DNA of 64,000 nucleotides from JAICYJ01 sp035695105 (GTDB lineage: Bacteria > Actinomycetota > Thermoleophilia > Gaiellales > JAICJC01): NCBI GenBank assembly GCA_035695105.1, contig DASSEV010000031.1, positions 1-64,000 on the forward strand, read 5' to 3'. Shown one piece after another: positions 32,806-40,680 of this stretch; within the stretch, counting starts at the first letter, position 1, and each line of letters opens with the position of its first letter. The notes under the pieces are model-generated. The model saw nothing but the letters and a program-made list of their open reading frames with translations. It did no database searches and had not been told where the DNA came from. The position numbers and the translations under genes are program-made.

Positions 32806-32830
32806 GGGGTCAGGCCTTTGGCCTGACCCC
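32806..32830. repeat. GGGGTCAGGCC palindrome, copy 2
   Basis: Same 11-bp arms as 78-102 with loop TTT instead of GGA. It begins one base after the SDR stop codon. Confidence 0.8.
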
Positions 32831-32838
32831 CGCCCTGA

Positions 32839-32844
32839 TACCCT
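32839..32844 (+). promoter_or_regulatory. -10 hexamer TACCCT, leaderless geometry
   Basis: TACCCT ends 7 nt before ATG 32852; a TTGGCC that lies 15 nt upstream, inside the palindrome, could act as -35. Confidence 0.4.
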
Positions 32845-32851
32845 CGCGCAC

Positions 32852-33187
32852 ATGGACGACATCATCATCTCCACCATGAACGACCTCCCCGGCTACGAGG
32901 TGGTCGAGGTGCACGGCGAGGTGTTCGGCCTCATCGTGCGCGCGCGGAACGTCTTCTCCAACCTCGGTGCCGGGCTGCGCACAGTGTTCGGCGGCGAGGT
33001 GAAGGGTTACACGTCGCTGCTCACGGAGAGCCGCGAGCATGCGGTCGACCGGCTGCGCGACGCTGCGAGGGAGAAGGGCGGGAACGCCGTGCTGGCCATG
33101 CGCTTCGACTGCAACGAGATCGCCGACATCATGAGCGAGGTCGCCGCGTACGGCACCGCCGTCACGGTACGCAAGCGAGATGATTGA
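32852..33187 (+). CDS. YbjQ / UPF0145 family protein
   Basis: 111 residues. MDDIIISTMNDLPGYEVVEV, GEVFGLIVRARN and GGNAVLAMRFDCNEI are characteristic of UPF0145 (heavy-metal-binding-like) proteins, which form pentamers of unknown role. The last codons and stop (RDD, TGA) lie in the left terminal repeat of the element at 33180-33377, so its original 3' end may have been replaced. Confidence 0.85.
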   Translation: MDDIIISTMNDLPGYEVVEVHGEVFGLIVRARNVFSNLGAGLRTVFGGEVKGYTSLLTESREHAVDRLRDAAREKGGNAVLAMRFDCNEIADIMSEVAAYGTAVTVRKRDD

Positions 33188-33377
33188 TCGATATCTCTCG
33201 CGAGCCTGGCCGCTGCGAGAGGTTTGGTGTTCGAGACGGTCGGGGTGGCTACGGCTGCGAACCGTCGCGTCGCGGCGTCCTCGGTCGCGTCAATATTCCC
33301 GATATTGACGCCCCCTGCGTCCTTGCGACACTCGGTTCTCGCCGTCCAGGACACCACGAAGATATCGATCAATCATC
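33180..33377. mobile_element. MITE-like palindromic element, 198 bp
   Basis: Terminal inverted repeats of about 18 bp: GATGATTGATCGATATCT at the left and its complement at the right end (33360-33378). Inside is another hairpin, CGTCAATAT-TCCCG-ATATTGACG. No ORF. It supplies the stop codon of the YbjQ-like gene and the C-terminal tail of the EamA gene, which suggests insertion between two convergent genes. No flanking target duplication could be defined by eye. Confidence 0.65.
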
Positions 33378-34243
33378 TCAGGGCCCGCGTCCGGCGGCTC
33401 CGCTCCGGCCACCGCTGCCGCGCTTGCGACCATGACCAGCCCGATGCCGACCCACTGGGCTGCGCTCAGACGCTGCCCACGTATGGCCAGCCCGCTCAGC
33501 GCTGCCACGGCCGGTGCCAGGCTGAGCACCAGCGCGTAGGTCGCCGACCGCAGCCGGCGCAGCGCGGCCGCGTCGAGCGTGCCCGGCAGCGCCGTCGAGA
33601 GCAGCCCCACCGCCGCGCCGACCGCGAGCACGTGGAGCGACAGCAGGTCGGTGCCCGCCGTGGCGATCGCAACCGCGGCGGCCGGCACGGTGGCGATCAC
33701 CATCGCGAGCGCCAGCCCCTGCGCGCCGGGCAGCCGGCGGGCGTGGTGCGCGGACAGCGTGATGTACCCGGCCCAGCACGCACCGGCGCCGAGCGCCAGC
33801 AGCACGCCGGCCGTGGTCACGGGGCCGTTGACTCCGTGGGCGACGGCCAGCACCACAACCCCTGGCACTGCGAGCGCCACCGCCGCAAGGTCGCGAGGCC
33901 GGCGGAACCCTGCGATCGCAACGACGATCGGACCGACCATCTCGAGCGCCACCGCGACGCCCAGCGGCACACGCTCGATGGCCAGGTAGAAGCAGCCGTT
34001 CATCCCCGCGATCACGAGCCCGAAGCCGATCAGCGGGCCGGCTGCGGCGCTCCGCAGCGGCGCCGTCGTCGGCCGCGCTGTCGCGACCAGGAACCCGCTC
34101 GCGCTCGCCAGCCGCAGGGCGACCACCGCGAGCGGCCCGACGGCGGCGAACAGCCCGATGGCGATCGCCGCTCCCGACTGCACCGAGATCATCGCGAGCA
34201 CCGTCGCGGTGACCCCGGTCAGCACGGACGAGCGCGAGCCCAT
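33290..34243 (-). CDS. EamA / RhtA-like drug/metabolite transporter
   Basis: 317 residues with about ten helices. EMVGPIVVAIAGFRRPRD and NGCFYLAIERVPLGVAVALE resemble the RhtA threonine/homoserine exporter branch. The transport domain ends near VMVASAAAVAGAE; the last 28 residues (from MIDRY) are encoded by the inserted element at 33180-33377 and are not family-like. Confidence 0.85.
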   Translation of the reverse strand: MGSRSSVLTGVTATVLAMISVQSGAAIAIGLFAAVGPLAVVALRLASASGFLVATARPTTAPLRSAAAGPLIGFGLVIAGMNGCFYLAIERVPLGVAVALEMVGPIVVAIAGFRRPRDLAAVALAVPGVVVLAVAHGVNGPVTTAGVLLALGAGACWAGYITLSAHHARRLPGAQGLALAMVIATVPAAAVAIATAGTDLLSLHVLAVGAAVGLLSTALPGTLDAAALRRLRSATYALVLSLAPAVAALSGLAIRGQRLSAAQWVGIGLVMVASAAAVAGAEPPDAGPEMIDRYLRGVLDGENRVSQGRRGRQYREY

Positions 34244-34288
34244 CGAGATGCCTGCTCGGCCGGGCAGTTGAGCCCGGCCGAACGAGAC

Positions 34289-34510
34289 TCAGCGCGCCCG
34301 GTAGACGATCCGGCCGCGGTTCAGGTCGTAGGGGGACAGCTCCACCCTGACCCGATCGCCGGGAAGGATGCGGATCCTGTAGCGGCGCATCTTGCCGGCG
34401 GTGTAGCCGATGGTGGTGTGACCATTGTCGAGCTGGATGCGGAACATGCCGTTCCGTAGCGACTCGGTCACCTCACCCTCCAGCTCGATCTTCTCTTCCT
34501 TCACACTCAT
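34289..34510 (-). CDS. infA: translation initiation factor IF-1, copy in csp cassette A
   Basis: 73 residues. S1/OB fold with ELEGEVTESLRNGMFRIQLDNGH, GKMRRYRIRILPGDRVRVELSPYDL split over the chain and the ending RGRIVYRAR. Sits 17 bp after a cold-shock gene. A paralog at 62517-62738 has the same neighbour. IF-1 genes usually lie with rpmJ in the ribosomal cluster, so this is a dispersed extra copy or the only location type in this genome. Confidence 0.93.
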   Translation of the reverse strand: MSVKEEKIELEGEVTESLRNGMFRIQLDNGHTTIGYTAGKMRRYRIRILPGDRVRVELSPYDLNRGRIVYRAR

Positions 34511-34527
34511 ACACGTCCTCCCTCAGG

Positions 34528-34731
34528 TCAGACGGGCGTCACGGACGTCGCCTCGGGGCCCTTCTGGCCCTCGCGGGCTTCGTAGGTGACCTTCGCACCC
34601 TCGACGAGGGTCTTGAACCCTGCGCCGGCGATGGAGCTGAAGTGGACGAAAAGGTCCTTGCCACCGTCGTCGGGGGCGATGAAGCCATATCCCTTGGAGT
34701 CGTTGAACCACTTCACGGTTCCGGTTGCCAT
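34528..34731 (-). CDS. cold-shock protein, cassette A
   Basis: 67 residues, CspA family: GTVKWFNDSKGYGFIAPDDG (RNP1) and DLFVHFSSI (RNP2). ATG 34731 has GGAGG upstream. Forms a two-gene unit with infA. The leader shares GGTTGCGCA and GCCT-CC words with the leader of the second cassette. Confidence 0.93.
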   Translation of the reverse strand: MATGTVKWFNDSKGYGFIAPDDGGKDLFVHFSSIAGAGFKTLVEGAKVTYEAREGQKGPEATSVTPV

Positions 34732-34836
34732 ATCGACACCTCCTTCCAGATTCCACGAACGGGTCAGGAAGGCGGGACTGCGCAACCAAACGAACGTTCC
34801 AGATCAGCAATCACTGTAGCATCCGGACGGTCGGGG

Positions 34837-35475
34837 CTATGTGGCTTCCGATGCGCTCTCGGGCGATGTGGAGGCCCGGAACTCGGCCGTCGTGTTGACG
34901 TGCGGGAACGGCTCGTCCGGCACCGGCACGCCGAGCGCCGCGCAGATCGGGGCCCAGCCGTCGCCCGGACGCCACTCGACCAGCCGCTCGGCCGGAACCT
35001 GCTCGCGGACGCGCTCGTTGTGGCGCTCGTACGCCTCGATCATGGCATCGCGCTCCGGCCAGCCGGGGCAGAACGACTCCATCATCGGCTGCGACATCGT
35101 CCGCGTGTGCGCCTGCTCCGCGCTGCGCGGCGGCTCCGAGACCATCTTCACGATCGTCTGTTCCATGCTCGACCACCATGCCTCGGCGCTCGAGCGCTCC
35201 GAAAGCAGCACGGGCGCCTCCGGGTTGGCCTCGGCCAGCTGCGACCAGAATGCACACGCCGGCCAGTCGACGGTGGCGGCGTATCCGGCGAGCAGCCGGT
35301 CCCAGTCAGGCATGGTGCCGTCCACGATGGCCGCGCGCCACGCATCGACGTGGTCGGGCTTCCCGAACACCTCGGTCATGTGGTAGCTGGGCTCGCCCGT
35401 CACCCGCTCGATGGCGAGCTTGAGCGAGTTGGTGCCCGTGCGGCCAAGCCCCGCGCCGACCAGCTTCAACGGCAT
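34837..35475 (-). CDS. sulfotransferase family protein
   Basis: 212 residues. P-loop-like PAPS site GAGLGRTGTNSLKLAIERV and the downstream PVLLSERSSAEAWWSS strand match the compact sulfotransferase group (PF17784-like) common in actinobacteria and eukaryotes. Acceptor unknown. -10-like TAGCCT 6 nt before ATG. Confidence 0.8.
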   Translation of the reverse strand: MPLKLVGAGLGRTGTNSLKLAIERVTGEPSYHMTEVFGKPDHVDAWRAAIVDGTMPDWDRLLAGYAATVDWPACAFWSQLAEANPEAPVLLSERSSAEAWWSSMEQTIVKMVSEPPRSAEQAHTRTMSQPMMESFCPGWPERDAMIEAYERHNERVREQVPAERLVEWRPGDGWAPICAALGVPVPDEPFPHVNTTAEFRASTSPESASEAT

Positions 35476-35481
35476 GGGCAG

Positions 35482-35487
35482 AGGCTA
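35482..35487 (-). promoter_or_regulatory. -10 hexamer TAGCCT, leaderless geometry
   Basis: TAGCCT on the minus strand ends 6 nt before ATG 35475. Confidence 0.4.
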
Positions 35488-35517
35488 CCGGTTGAGCAGC
35501 GTGAGCGCACGGCGCCG

Positions 35518-36528
35518 TCACGCCGCGCCGGACGGTTCGACCTCGGCGCCGAGCCAGCGGGCCAGCCGGCGGAGTGGAGCGTCGAGCGAGACCGGCCGCG
35601 CGCCGCGCTCCCACCACACGCCGCGGACGTGCAGCCGGCGCGCGCGCCGGTCGTGCACCGGCTCGATGCGGCCGATCACCCGGTCGCCCCGCAGGATCGG
35701 GATGACGTAGTAGCCGTACTGCCGCTTTGCCGCCGGCATGTACATCTCCAGCCGGTAGTGGAACCCCCACAGCGCCTCGGCGCGGTCGCGGTTGGCGACC
35801 AGCTGGTCGAACGGCGACAGGAACGTCGTTCGGCGCGGCACCGGGTCGGCCATGGCATCGGGATGCGCGAGCCAGCGGCCGCGCTGCAGCAGAACGCCCT
35901 GCGAGCGGAACCGGTGCTGCTCGAAGAGCCGCTCGGCCTCCGGCCACGGGATGGGCTCCGCATCGCCGTACCAGCGCTCGGCCAGATCCCACACCCGCTG
36001 GTTGCCTCGACGGCCAACAACGGCCACCTCGCCGCCGGCGTTCAGCACCTGCAGCATCAGGCCGACTTTGCGCTCGCCCCACCAGCGATGCGGCGAGCGG
36101 CCGCTCGGCCGGTGGTCGGCGATCTCTCGCGACAGCAGCGGGCCGCGGCGATCCAGCTCGGCCAGGACGTACCGCCGGAAGTCGGCGTTCTCCGAGAGGT
36201 ACGCCGCGCGCCACCGCTCCCTCGGGCCGGCGTCGGCCGGCCTGCGCATCCTCCCGAGCAGCGCGGGGAGGAGCTCCACCGGCCACAGAAACGCGTTCCA
36301 CTCGATCAGCGCCCTCTCCTGCCAGAGCAGGCGATCCAGCTCGCTCCGGTCGTAGCGCTCGCCGAGCCGGCTCCACAGGATCAGGTGCTGGGGCGGTGCG
36401 ACCGTCGCGATCGGGTCGAGCTGCAGGAACCCGAGGTGGCGGACGGTGGTCAGCGCATCCGTGGCCGACCCGTCCAGGAGCTGAGTGTGCACCGCGATCC
36501 GGCGGGCCTCCTCCGGCCCGACCTCCAC
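35518..36528 (-). CDS. AlkZ/YcaQ-type winged-helix DNA glycosylase-like protein
   Basis: 336 residues from GTG 36528, 7 bp past the VOC stop. LGFLQLDPIATVAPPQHLILWSRLG holds the QxD motif used by AlkZ/YcaQ crosslink glycosylases; other blocks are YDRSELDRLLW, LFEQHRFRSQGVLLQRGRW and ISPFDQLV-like LSPFDQLVANRDRAEALWGF. Known homologs remove bulky or crosslinked bases. A second, different winged-helix protein of this superfamily is at 37171-38187. Confidence 0.8.
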   Translation of the reverse strand: MEVGPEEARRIAVHTQLLDGSATDALTTVRHLGFLQLDPIATVAPPQHLILWSRLGERYDRSELDRLLWQERALIEWNAFLWPVELLPALLGRMRRPADAGPRERWRAAYLSENADFRRYVLAELDRRGPLLSREIADHRPSGRSPHRWWGERKVGLMLQVLNAGGEVAVVGRRGNQRVWDLAERWYGDAEPIPWPEAERLFEQHRFRSQGVLLQRGRWLAHPDAMADPVPRRTTFLSPFDQLVANRDRAEALWGFHYRLEMYMPAAKRQYGYYVIPILRGDRVIGRIEPVHDRRARRLHVRGVWWERGARPVSLDAPLRRLARWLGAEVEPSGAA

Positions 36529-36535
36529 GGCGGCC

Positions 36536-37126
36536 TCAGGCGTCAGGCTTGCCTCGTTCCTCTGGTGCGTCCCGCAGCAGCGCGTCGAGATCGAGGTCGC
36601 CGCCGGCGAACCCGATGTGCCCCTGGTCATCGCGCGGCCACTGGTCGAACGGCCGGTCCCACATCAGCTCGAGATCGTTGCCGTCCGGGTCGCTCAGGTA
36701 GATCGCCTCGTGCGTGCCGTGATCGGTCGCCTGGCGGATCGGCCATTCGATCTTCCGCAGCCGCCGCAGCGCATCGGCCAGCCCCGTCCGCGTCGGGTAG
36801 CGGATGGCCACGTGGTGCAGGCCGGCCACGCCGTCGGGCTGAGGCCCGCCGCCTGCGGACTTCCAGGTGTTGAAGCCGAGGTGGTGGTGATAGCCGCCGG
36901 CCGACACGAACAGCATGTCCCCGGTCGTGCCCCAGCCCGGCACGTCACGCGCCTCCATGACCACATCGAAGCCGAGCACGTCCACGTAGAACCGCCGGAC
37001 GCGATCGATGTCGGACGTCCGCAGGTGCACATGGCCGATCGTCACTCCCGGGTCGATCGGCCGCTCGCTGCGCGCCCGGGGCTCGATCGACCCCTGTGGC
37101 CCGCCCGTGGGCTGCTCGGCGCTCAT
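36536..37126 (-). CDS. VOC family (glyoxalase/dioxygenase) protein
   Basis: 196 residues. Two beta-alpha-beta-beta-beta units, TIGHVHLRTSDIDRVRRFY, GFNTWKS, GLHHVAIRYPT and YLSDPDGNDLELMWD. His and Glu at these places suit a metal site as in catechol 2,3-dioxygenases. Probably co-transcribed with the AlkZ-like gene, 7 bp apart. Confidence 0.85.
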   Translation of the reverse strand: MSAEQPTGGPQGSIEPRARSERPIDPGVTIGHVHLRTSDIDRVRRFYVDVLGFDVVMEARDVPGWGTTGDMLFVSAGGYHHHLGFNTWKSAGGGPQPDGVAGLHHVAIRYPTRTGLADALRRLRKIEWPIRQATDHGTHEAIYLSDPDGNDLELMWDRPFDQWPRDDQGHIGFAGGDLDLDALLRDAPEERGKPDA

Positions 37127-37132
37127 GGCCGG

Positions 37133-37138
37133 ATGCTA
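37133..37138 (-). promoter_or_regulatory. -10 hexamer TAGCAT, leaderless geometry
   Basis: TAGCAT on the minus strand ends 6 nt before ATG 37126. Confidence 0.4.
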
Positions 37139-37170
37139 CCGCGGGCGAATCGGGCTAGGTTTGCCGGCTC

Positions 37171-38187
37171 GTGGCCCGTCTCGACCTGACCAGGGAGCAG
37201 ATCCTCGCCTACCGCCGCCGCGCCGGTGCGCTGGACGAGCGCCTCCCCACCGGCGAGGAGTCGCTGCGCCGGGCGGCCGTTGCGGGGTTGCAGGACAGCA
37301 TGCCGCGAGCGGCCGTGCTCTCGCTTCACGCGCGCGTCGAGGGCATCGACTCCGCGGGATGGGAGCACGCATCGCTCGTGCAATTGTGGGGGCCGCGCTA
37401 CCAGGTGTACGTCGTCGCGGCCGAGGATCTCGCGCCGTTCTCCCTCGGGCGTCTGCCGGATGACGAGAAGGGGCGGCGCCGCGCCCAGCAGGCCGCCGAT
37501 GCGCTCGAGCGGCACCTCGGGGGCGCCCGCCTCCCGTACGGGCAGGCCGGCCGCGGCCTCGGGGTGAACGCCAACTCGCTGCGCTACGGCGCGACCACGG
37601 GGCGCGTGTTGATTCGCTGGGAGGGCGCACGCCAGCCGACCGTGTGGACGGGACCGGCACCCGACGTGACGCCGCGGGAGGCCCAGCTCGAGCTCGCCCG
37701 CCGATACCTGCACGTGTTCGGCCCGGCCACAGCCGAGGCGTTCGCGAAGTGGGCGGGGATCGGCGCTCGTTCTGCGCGGGAGTCGTTCGCCGCGCTCGGC
37801 GGCGAGCTGGTGGATGTCCGAACGCCGCTCGGCGACGCGGTGCTGCTCGCCTCCGACGTCGACCCCGTGCGCGCCGCCCCCCGGCCACCCGCACCGGCGC
37901 GATTGCTTCCGAGCGGCGACGCGTTCTACCTGCTCTGGGGAGCAGACCGGGCGCTGCTGGTGCCCGACGCCCAGCACCGTAACGACCTGTGGACGTCGCG
38001 CGTATGGCCCGGCGCGCTGCTCGTGGGCGGCGAGGTGCGCGGCACCTGGCGCCGGGCTCACGACCTGGTGACCGTGCAGGCGTGGGGTTCGCTCTCGGCG
38101 GCCGAGCGCGACGCGGTCGAGGCGGAGGCCGCGAGCCTCCCGCTGCCCGGGCTCGACCGCGGCATCCGGGTGCGCTGGGAGGCGTGA
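37171..38187 (+). CDS. winged-helix DNA-binding domain protein (HTH_42 / AlkZ-related)
   Basis: 338 residues from GTG 37171. The pattern LQDSMPRAAVLSLHARVEG, HASLVQLWGPRYQVYVVA, TGRVLIRWEGARQP, ARRYLHVFGPATAEAFAKW and LLVGGEVRGTWRR matches the winged-helix DNA-binding domain-containing family related to AlkZ. Divergent from the VOC-AlkZ pair with 44 bp between the starts. Confidence 0.8.
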   Translation: MARLDLTREQILAYRRRAGALDERLPTGEESLRRAAVAGLQDSMPRAAVLSLHARVEGIDSAGWEHASLVQLWGPRYQVYVVAAEDLAPFSLGRLPDDEKGRRRAQQAADALERHLGGARLPYGQAGRGLGVNANSLRYGATTGRVLIRWEGARQPTVWTGPAPDVTPREAQLELARRYLHVFGPATAEAFAKWAGIGARSARESFAALGGELVDVRTPLGDAVLLASDVDPVRAAPRPPAPARLLPSGDAFYLLWGADRALLVPDAQHRNDLWTSRVWPGALLVGGEVRGTWRRAHDLVTVQAWGSLSAAERDAVEAEAASLPLPGLDRGIRVRWEA

Positions 38188-38228
38188 TCTCATCCCATCT
38201 GGGCGGGGAGCCACGCCGCCCGGGTGGC

Positions 38229-38234
38229 TAGCGT
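38229..38234 (+). promoter_or_regulatory. -10 hexamer TAGCGT, leaderless geometry
   Basis: TAGCGT ends 6 nt before ATG 38241. Confidence 0.4.
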
Positions 38235-38240
38235 GGTCGC

Positions 38241-38843
38241 ATGAGCGTCGCGCCGTGGAGCGTCATCGACGAGGGCTATCTGCGCGCTTACCAGTGGGCC
38301 GGCGCGCTGGCGGCCGGCACCCCGCTCCCCCAGGAGGCTGCGACCGTGGCGCTCGGCCCCGGCGAGGTGGCGCACCTGACGCTCCCTGCCACAGCCGTGA
38401 GCGGTTACTTCGGGGAGGACAAGCAGTACAACCGCTCCTTCCTGCTCGTCGGTGGCCCGGTCGGCCTCGCGCTCACCGGCGCCGCCAGCATCGCCCGCAA
38501 CTCGGCGAAGAAGGCCGAGGCCGAGCGGGCAGCCGTCCCGCGCTGGCACATGCTGGGTACGGCCGATCTGATCGCCACCAGCCAGCGCATGCTCGCTCTC
38601 GGCAGCGGCGGCCAGAACGAGTCGTTCTGGTATGCGCAGACCTCCCCGGTCGAGCTGACCGCCGGAGCAGGCGGGATGCCCGGCGTCCAGTTCCAGGGCG
38701 CGGGCCATCCGGTGCTGCGGTTCGACGCCGCCTGGGCGCCGATGCTGTACGTGTTCGTGCACCACATCGTCGACGGCCAGCCGCCCGGCGTGCCGATGCC
38801 GCCGGGCCTGCTCGAGCGCGCGCAGCAGCAGGGACGCATGTAG
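38241..38843 (+). CDS. hypothetical protein, 200 aa
   Basis: Not recognised. Soluble with one apolar stretch (LVGGPVGLALTGAASIARN), then RWHMLGTADLIATSQRMLAL, and MLYVFVHHIVDGQPPGVPMP near the C-terminus. The layout (beta barrel start, then a domain predicting ligand handling) is common in unassigned actinobacterial proteins. The stop codon TAG directly precedes ATGATTGATT. Confidence 0.7.
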   Translation: MSVAPWSVIDEGYLRAYQWAGALAAGTPLPQEAATVALGPGEVAHLTLPATAVSGYFGEDKQYNRSFLLVGGPVGLALTGAASIARNSAKKAEAERAAVPRWHMLGTADLIATSQRMLALGSGGQNESFWYAQTSPVELTAGAGGMPGVQFQGAGHPVLRFDAAWAPMLYVFVHHIVDGQPPGVPMPPGLLERAQQQGRM

Positions 38844-39032
38844 ATGATTGATTCCACGACGCCGCACGTCTGATCGTCTGACTGCGAGTGGTTGCCGAGC
38901 GTTTCGGCGCTGCGACCGCATTCGCGATCTGCGTGATCGCAGATCGCTCATGACCGGTGCAAAGGCGTTCGCCTTGCACCTCTTCGCCGTTGCGTCCTCG
39001 GTCGGGCCGGAGAGGCGGGCTGAGCCTGCGGC
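38844..39032. other. non-coding stretch with element-like hairpins
   Basis: Begins with AGATGATTGAT as the element at 33180 does, contains hairpins GCGATCTGCG-TGAT-CGCAGATCGC (approximate) and GTGCAAAGGCG-TT-CGCCTTGCAC, and shares GCGTCCTCGGTCG with the inside of that element. No right-hand terminal repeat was found. May be a decayed relative. Followed by the cyclase remnant. Confidence 0.35.
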
Positions 39033-39183
39033 TCGGGTCGCGGCGTAGAGGCGCCAGGCGCCGGGCACACCCTTGAGCTCGTGCTCGCCCGCGTCCTCGA
39101 ACTCGAACCCGCTGCCGGCGACGAGATCCTTCACCGTCTGGGACACGAGCACGCTGGTCGAAGGAGGGTGTGCCGGCCTGGCG
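39033..39183 (-). pseudogene. C-terminal remnant of a class III adenylate/guanylate cyclase
   Basis: Encodes STSVLVSQTVKDLVAGSG, FEFEDAGEHELKGVPGAWRL and YAAT, the standard C-terminal end of actinobacterial cyclase-domain proteins. Nothing of the catalytic core (metal Asp, LxFxD) is present upstream, and the frame lacks a stop at the usual place, so it is a fragment about 50 codons long. Confidence 0.7.
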
Positions 39184-39310
39184 GTCACCACGGGGGCACG
39201 GATCACTGCTCTGGCCAAGCCGTCTCAGCCGGCGCGAGTGCACAGCCGCGAAAGTGTGGGGCGTCGGAAGCTGCGGTGGAGATGCGGCCGGCATCCGCCG
39301 GTATCGCGTC

Positions 39311-39709
39311 CTACTTCCGAGTATTGAGGTTGACCGCTGCCCTGATCAGTGCCTTGAACGCGTCGGCGTCCACCTGCTCCCCCTCGCGGATGTCGATCGC
39401 CCGGCGGGCGTTCCCGTCGAGGCTCGAGTTGAACAGCTTCGCCGGATCGTCCAGCGATGCGCCCTTCATGAAGGTCAGCTTGACGACTTCCTTGTAGGAC
39501 TCACCGGTGCAGATGATGCCGCCGTGCGACCAGACGGGCGTGCCGGGGCTGGTTGCCTTCGCCCATTTCCACTCCTCGACCACATCGGGGTCGGCCTCGT
39601 GGATGAGCCCGCGCATGCGGCTCAGCGTCTCGCCTCGCCAGTCGCCCAGTCCGGCGATCCGCTCGTCGATCTGCTCCGATGCCGTTCTGTCGCTCGATTC
39701 GGTGGCCAT
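39311..39709 (-). CDS. DUF1801 domain protein
   Basis: 132 residues with the YdhG/DUF1801 pattern WRGETLSRMRGLIHEADPD, VVEEWKWAKATSPGTPVW, YKEVVKLTFMKGASLDD and RAIDIREGEQVDADAFKAL. Related to the Bacillus Fra iron chaperone fold; function here unknown. GGAGAC precedes the ATG. Confidence 0.85.
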   Translation of the reverse strand: MATESSDRTASEQIDERIAGLGDWRGETLSRMRGLIHEADPDVVEEWKWAKATSPGTPVWSHGGIICTGESYKEVVKLTFMKGASLDDPAKLFNSSLDGNARRAIDIREGEQVDADAFKALIRAAVNLNTRK

Positions 39710-39829
39710 GCCCGTCTCCTTCGGATCGTTCGCTGCTTCGGTGCGAGCTTAGTCTCGGGGACCGCCTCCGGCGGCGCTGGGTGCAGGGGAGGCCCTACGC
39801 CGACCGACCTTCGTGGAACAGTGTGCGTC

Positions 39830-40132
39830 GTGAGTGACGATCCAGATGGCTCGAGAAGCGGCGTACGGATCCGCCTCGGCGTTGCGCTCGTCGTGCTTTC
39901 CTGGCTGCCGATCGCCCAGGTCGTGATCGCGCTCGACTCGATGTCCGGATCGCGGGCAGAGAAGGTGCGGCTCATGATCTGGGGCATCCAGATCCTGATA
40001 GGGATCCTCGGCGTCGCGGTCGCCGGACGGCCCACCGTCGATATCGTCAAGCAGGTCGGGTGGCGACGAGCGCCGCGGGTGATCTGGAGCCTGCTCTGGC
40101 GGGGTGAGACGGGCCCGGCCACAGGAACCTGA
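39830..40132 (+). CDS. two-helix hypothetical membrane protein
   Basis: 100 residues from GTG 39830. Helices GVALVVLSWLPIAQVVIAL and LMIWGIQILIGILGVAVAG, then a basic tail. Family not recognised. Its 3' end overlaps the opposite-strand gene 40047-40622 by 86 bp. An upstream extension of the frame exists but does not look coding. Confidence 0.55.
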   Translation: MSDDPDGSRSGVRIRLGVALVVLSWLPIAQVVIALDSMSGSRAEKVRLMIWGIQILIGILGVAVAGRPTVDIVKQVGWRRAPRVIWSLLWRGETGPATGT

Positions 40133-40622
40133 CGGCGGTGCCGGCTGCTGCCCCGGCGACGGTGAACAGGCCGACCGAGAACAGTGCGTAGCTGACAGAT
40201 GCAAGCACAAGGCGGCGCGAGCCAAGCGGCCGGCCCCCGACGGAGCGGCCAAGCGTGACGGCCACGATGGCGCATGTAAGCGCCGCCGCGGCGGCGAAGC
40301 GCGCGTCCGAGTCGCTCGAGACCCACCGTGTGGCCGCCCTCCCGAACCGCGTCGGCAGCACCTTGTCCAGCTGCCGCTCGACCCGGGCGCCGCTGCTGCC
40401 GTTCGCCCAGCTGCTCCAGGCACCGTCGATCCACCGGCACGCCGCGAGGTTGATCGGGATGACGATGGCGAGAGCTGCCACGAACACAACCAGCGGGCTC
40501 CAGGTCGCGGCCAGAGCCGCGACCGGCAGGCCGATCACATAGCCGTCTGCGAGCCAGTAGGCGACGATGGCGGCCGCTGCAGCCGACGAGTGGCCGCCGA
40601 TATCAGCTGGCTGATCCTCCAC
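40047..40622 (-). CDS. hypothetical membrane protein, 191 aa
   Basis: About four helices (AAAAIVAYWLADGYVIGLPV; PLVVFVAALAIVIPINLAAC; AAAALTCAIVAVTLG; LASVSYALFSVGLFTVAGAAAG). Resembles small multidrug or transmembrane accessory proteins only in general. The convergent neighbour overlaps its C-terminal coding part, so one of the two may end earlier. Confidence 0.6.
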   Translation of the reverse strand: MEDQPADIGGHSSAAAAAIVAYWLADGYVIGLPVAALAATWSPLVVFVAALAIVIPINLAACRWIDGAWSSWANGSSGARVERQLDKVLPTRFGRAATRWVSSDSDARFAAAAALTCAIVAVTLGRSVGGRPLGSRRLVLASVSYALFSVGLFTVAGAAAGTAVRFLWPGPSHPARAGSRSPAALVATRPA

Positions 40623-40680
40623 CTGTCACCTATCGGAAGACCACGCGAGTTTCGACAGATCGCCGGCACCCGGCGATGGC

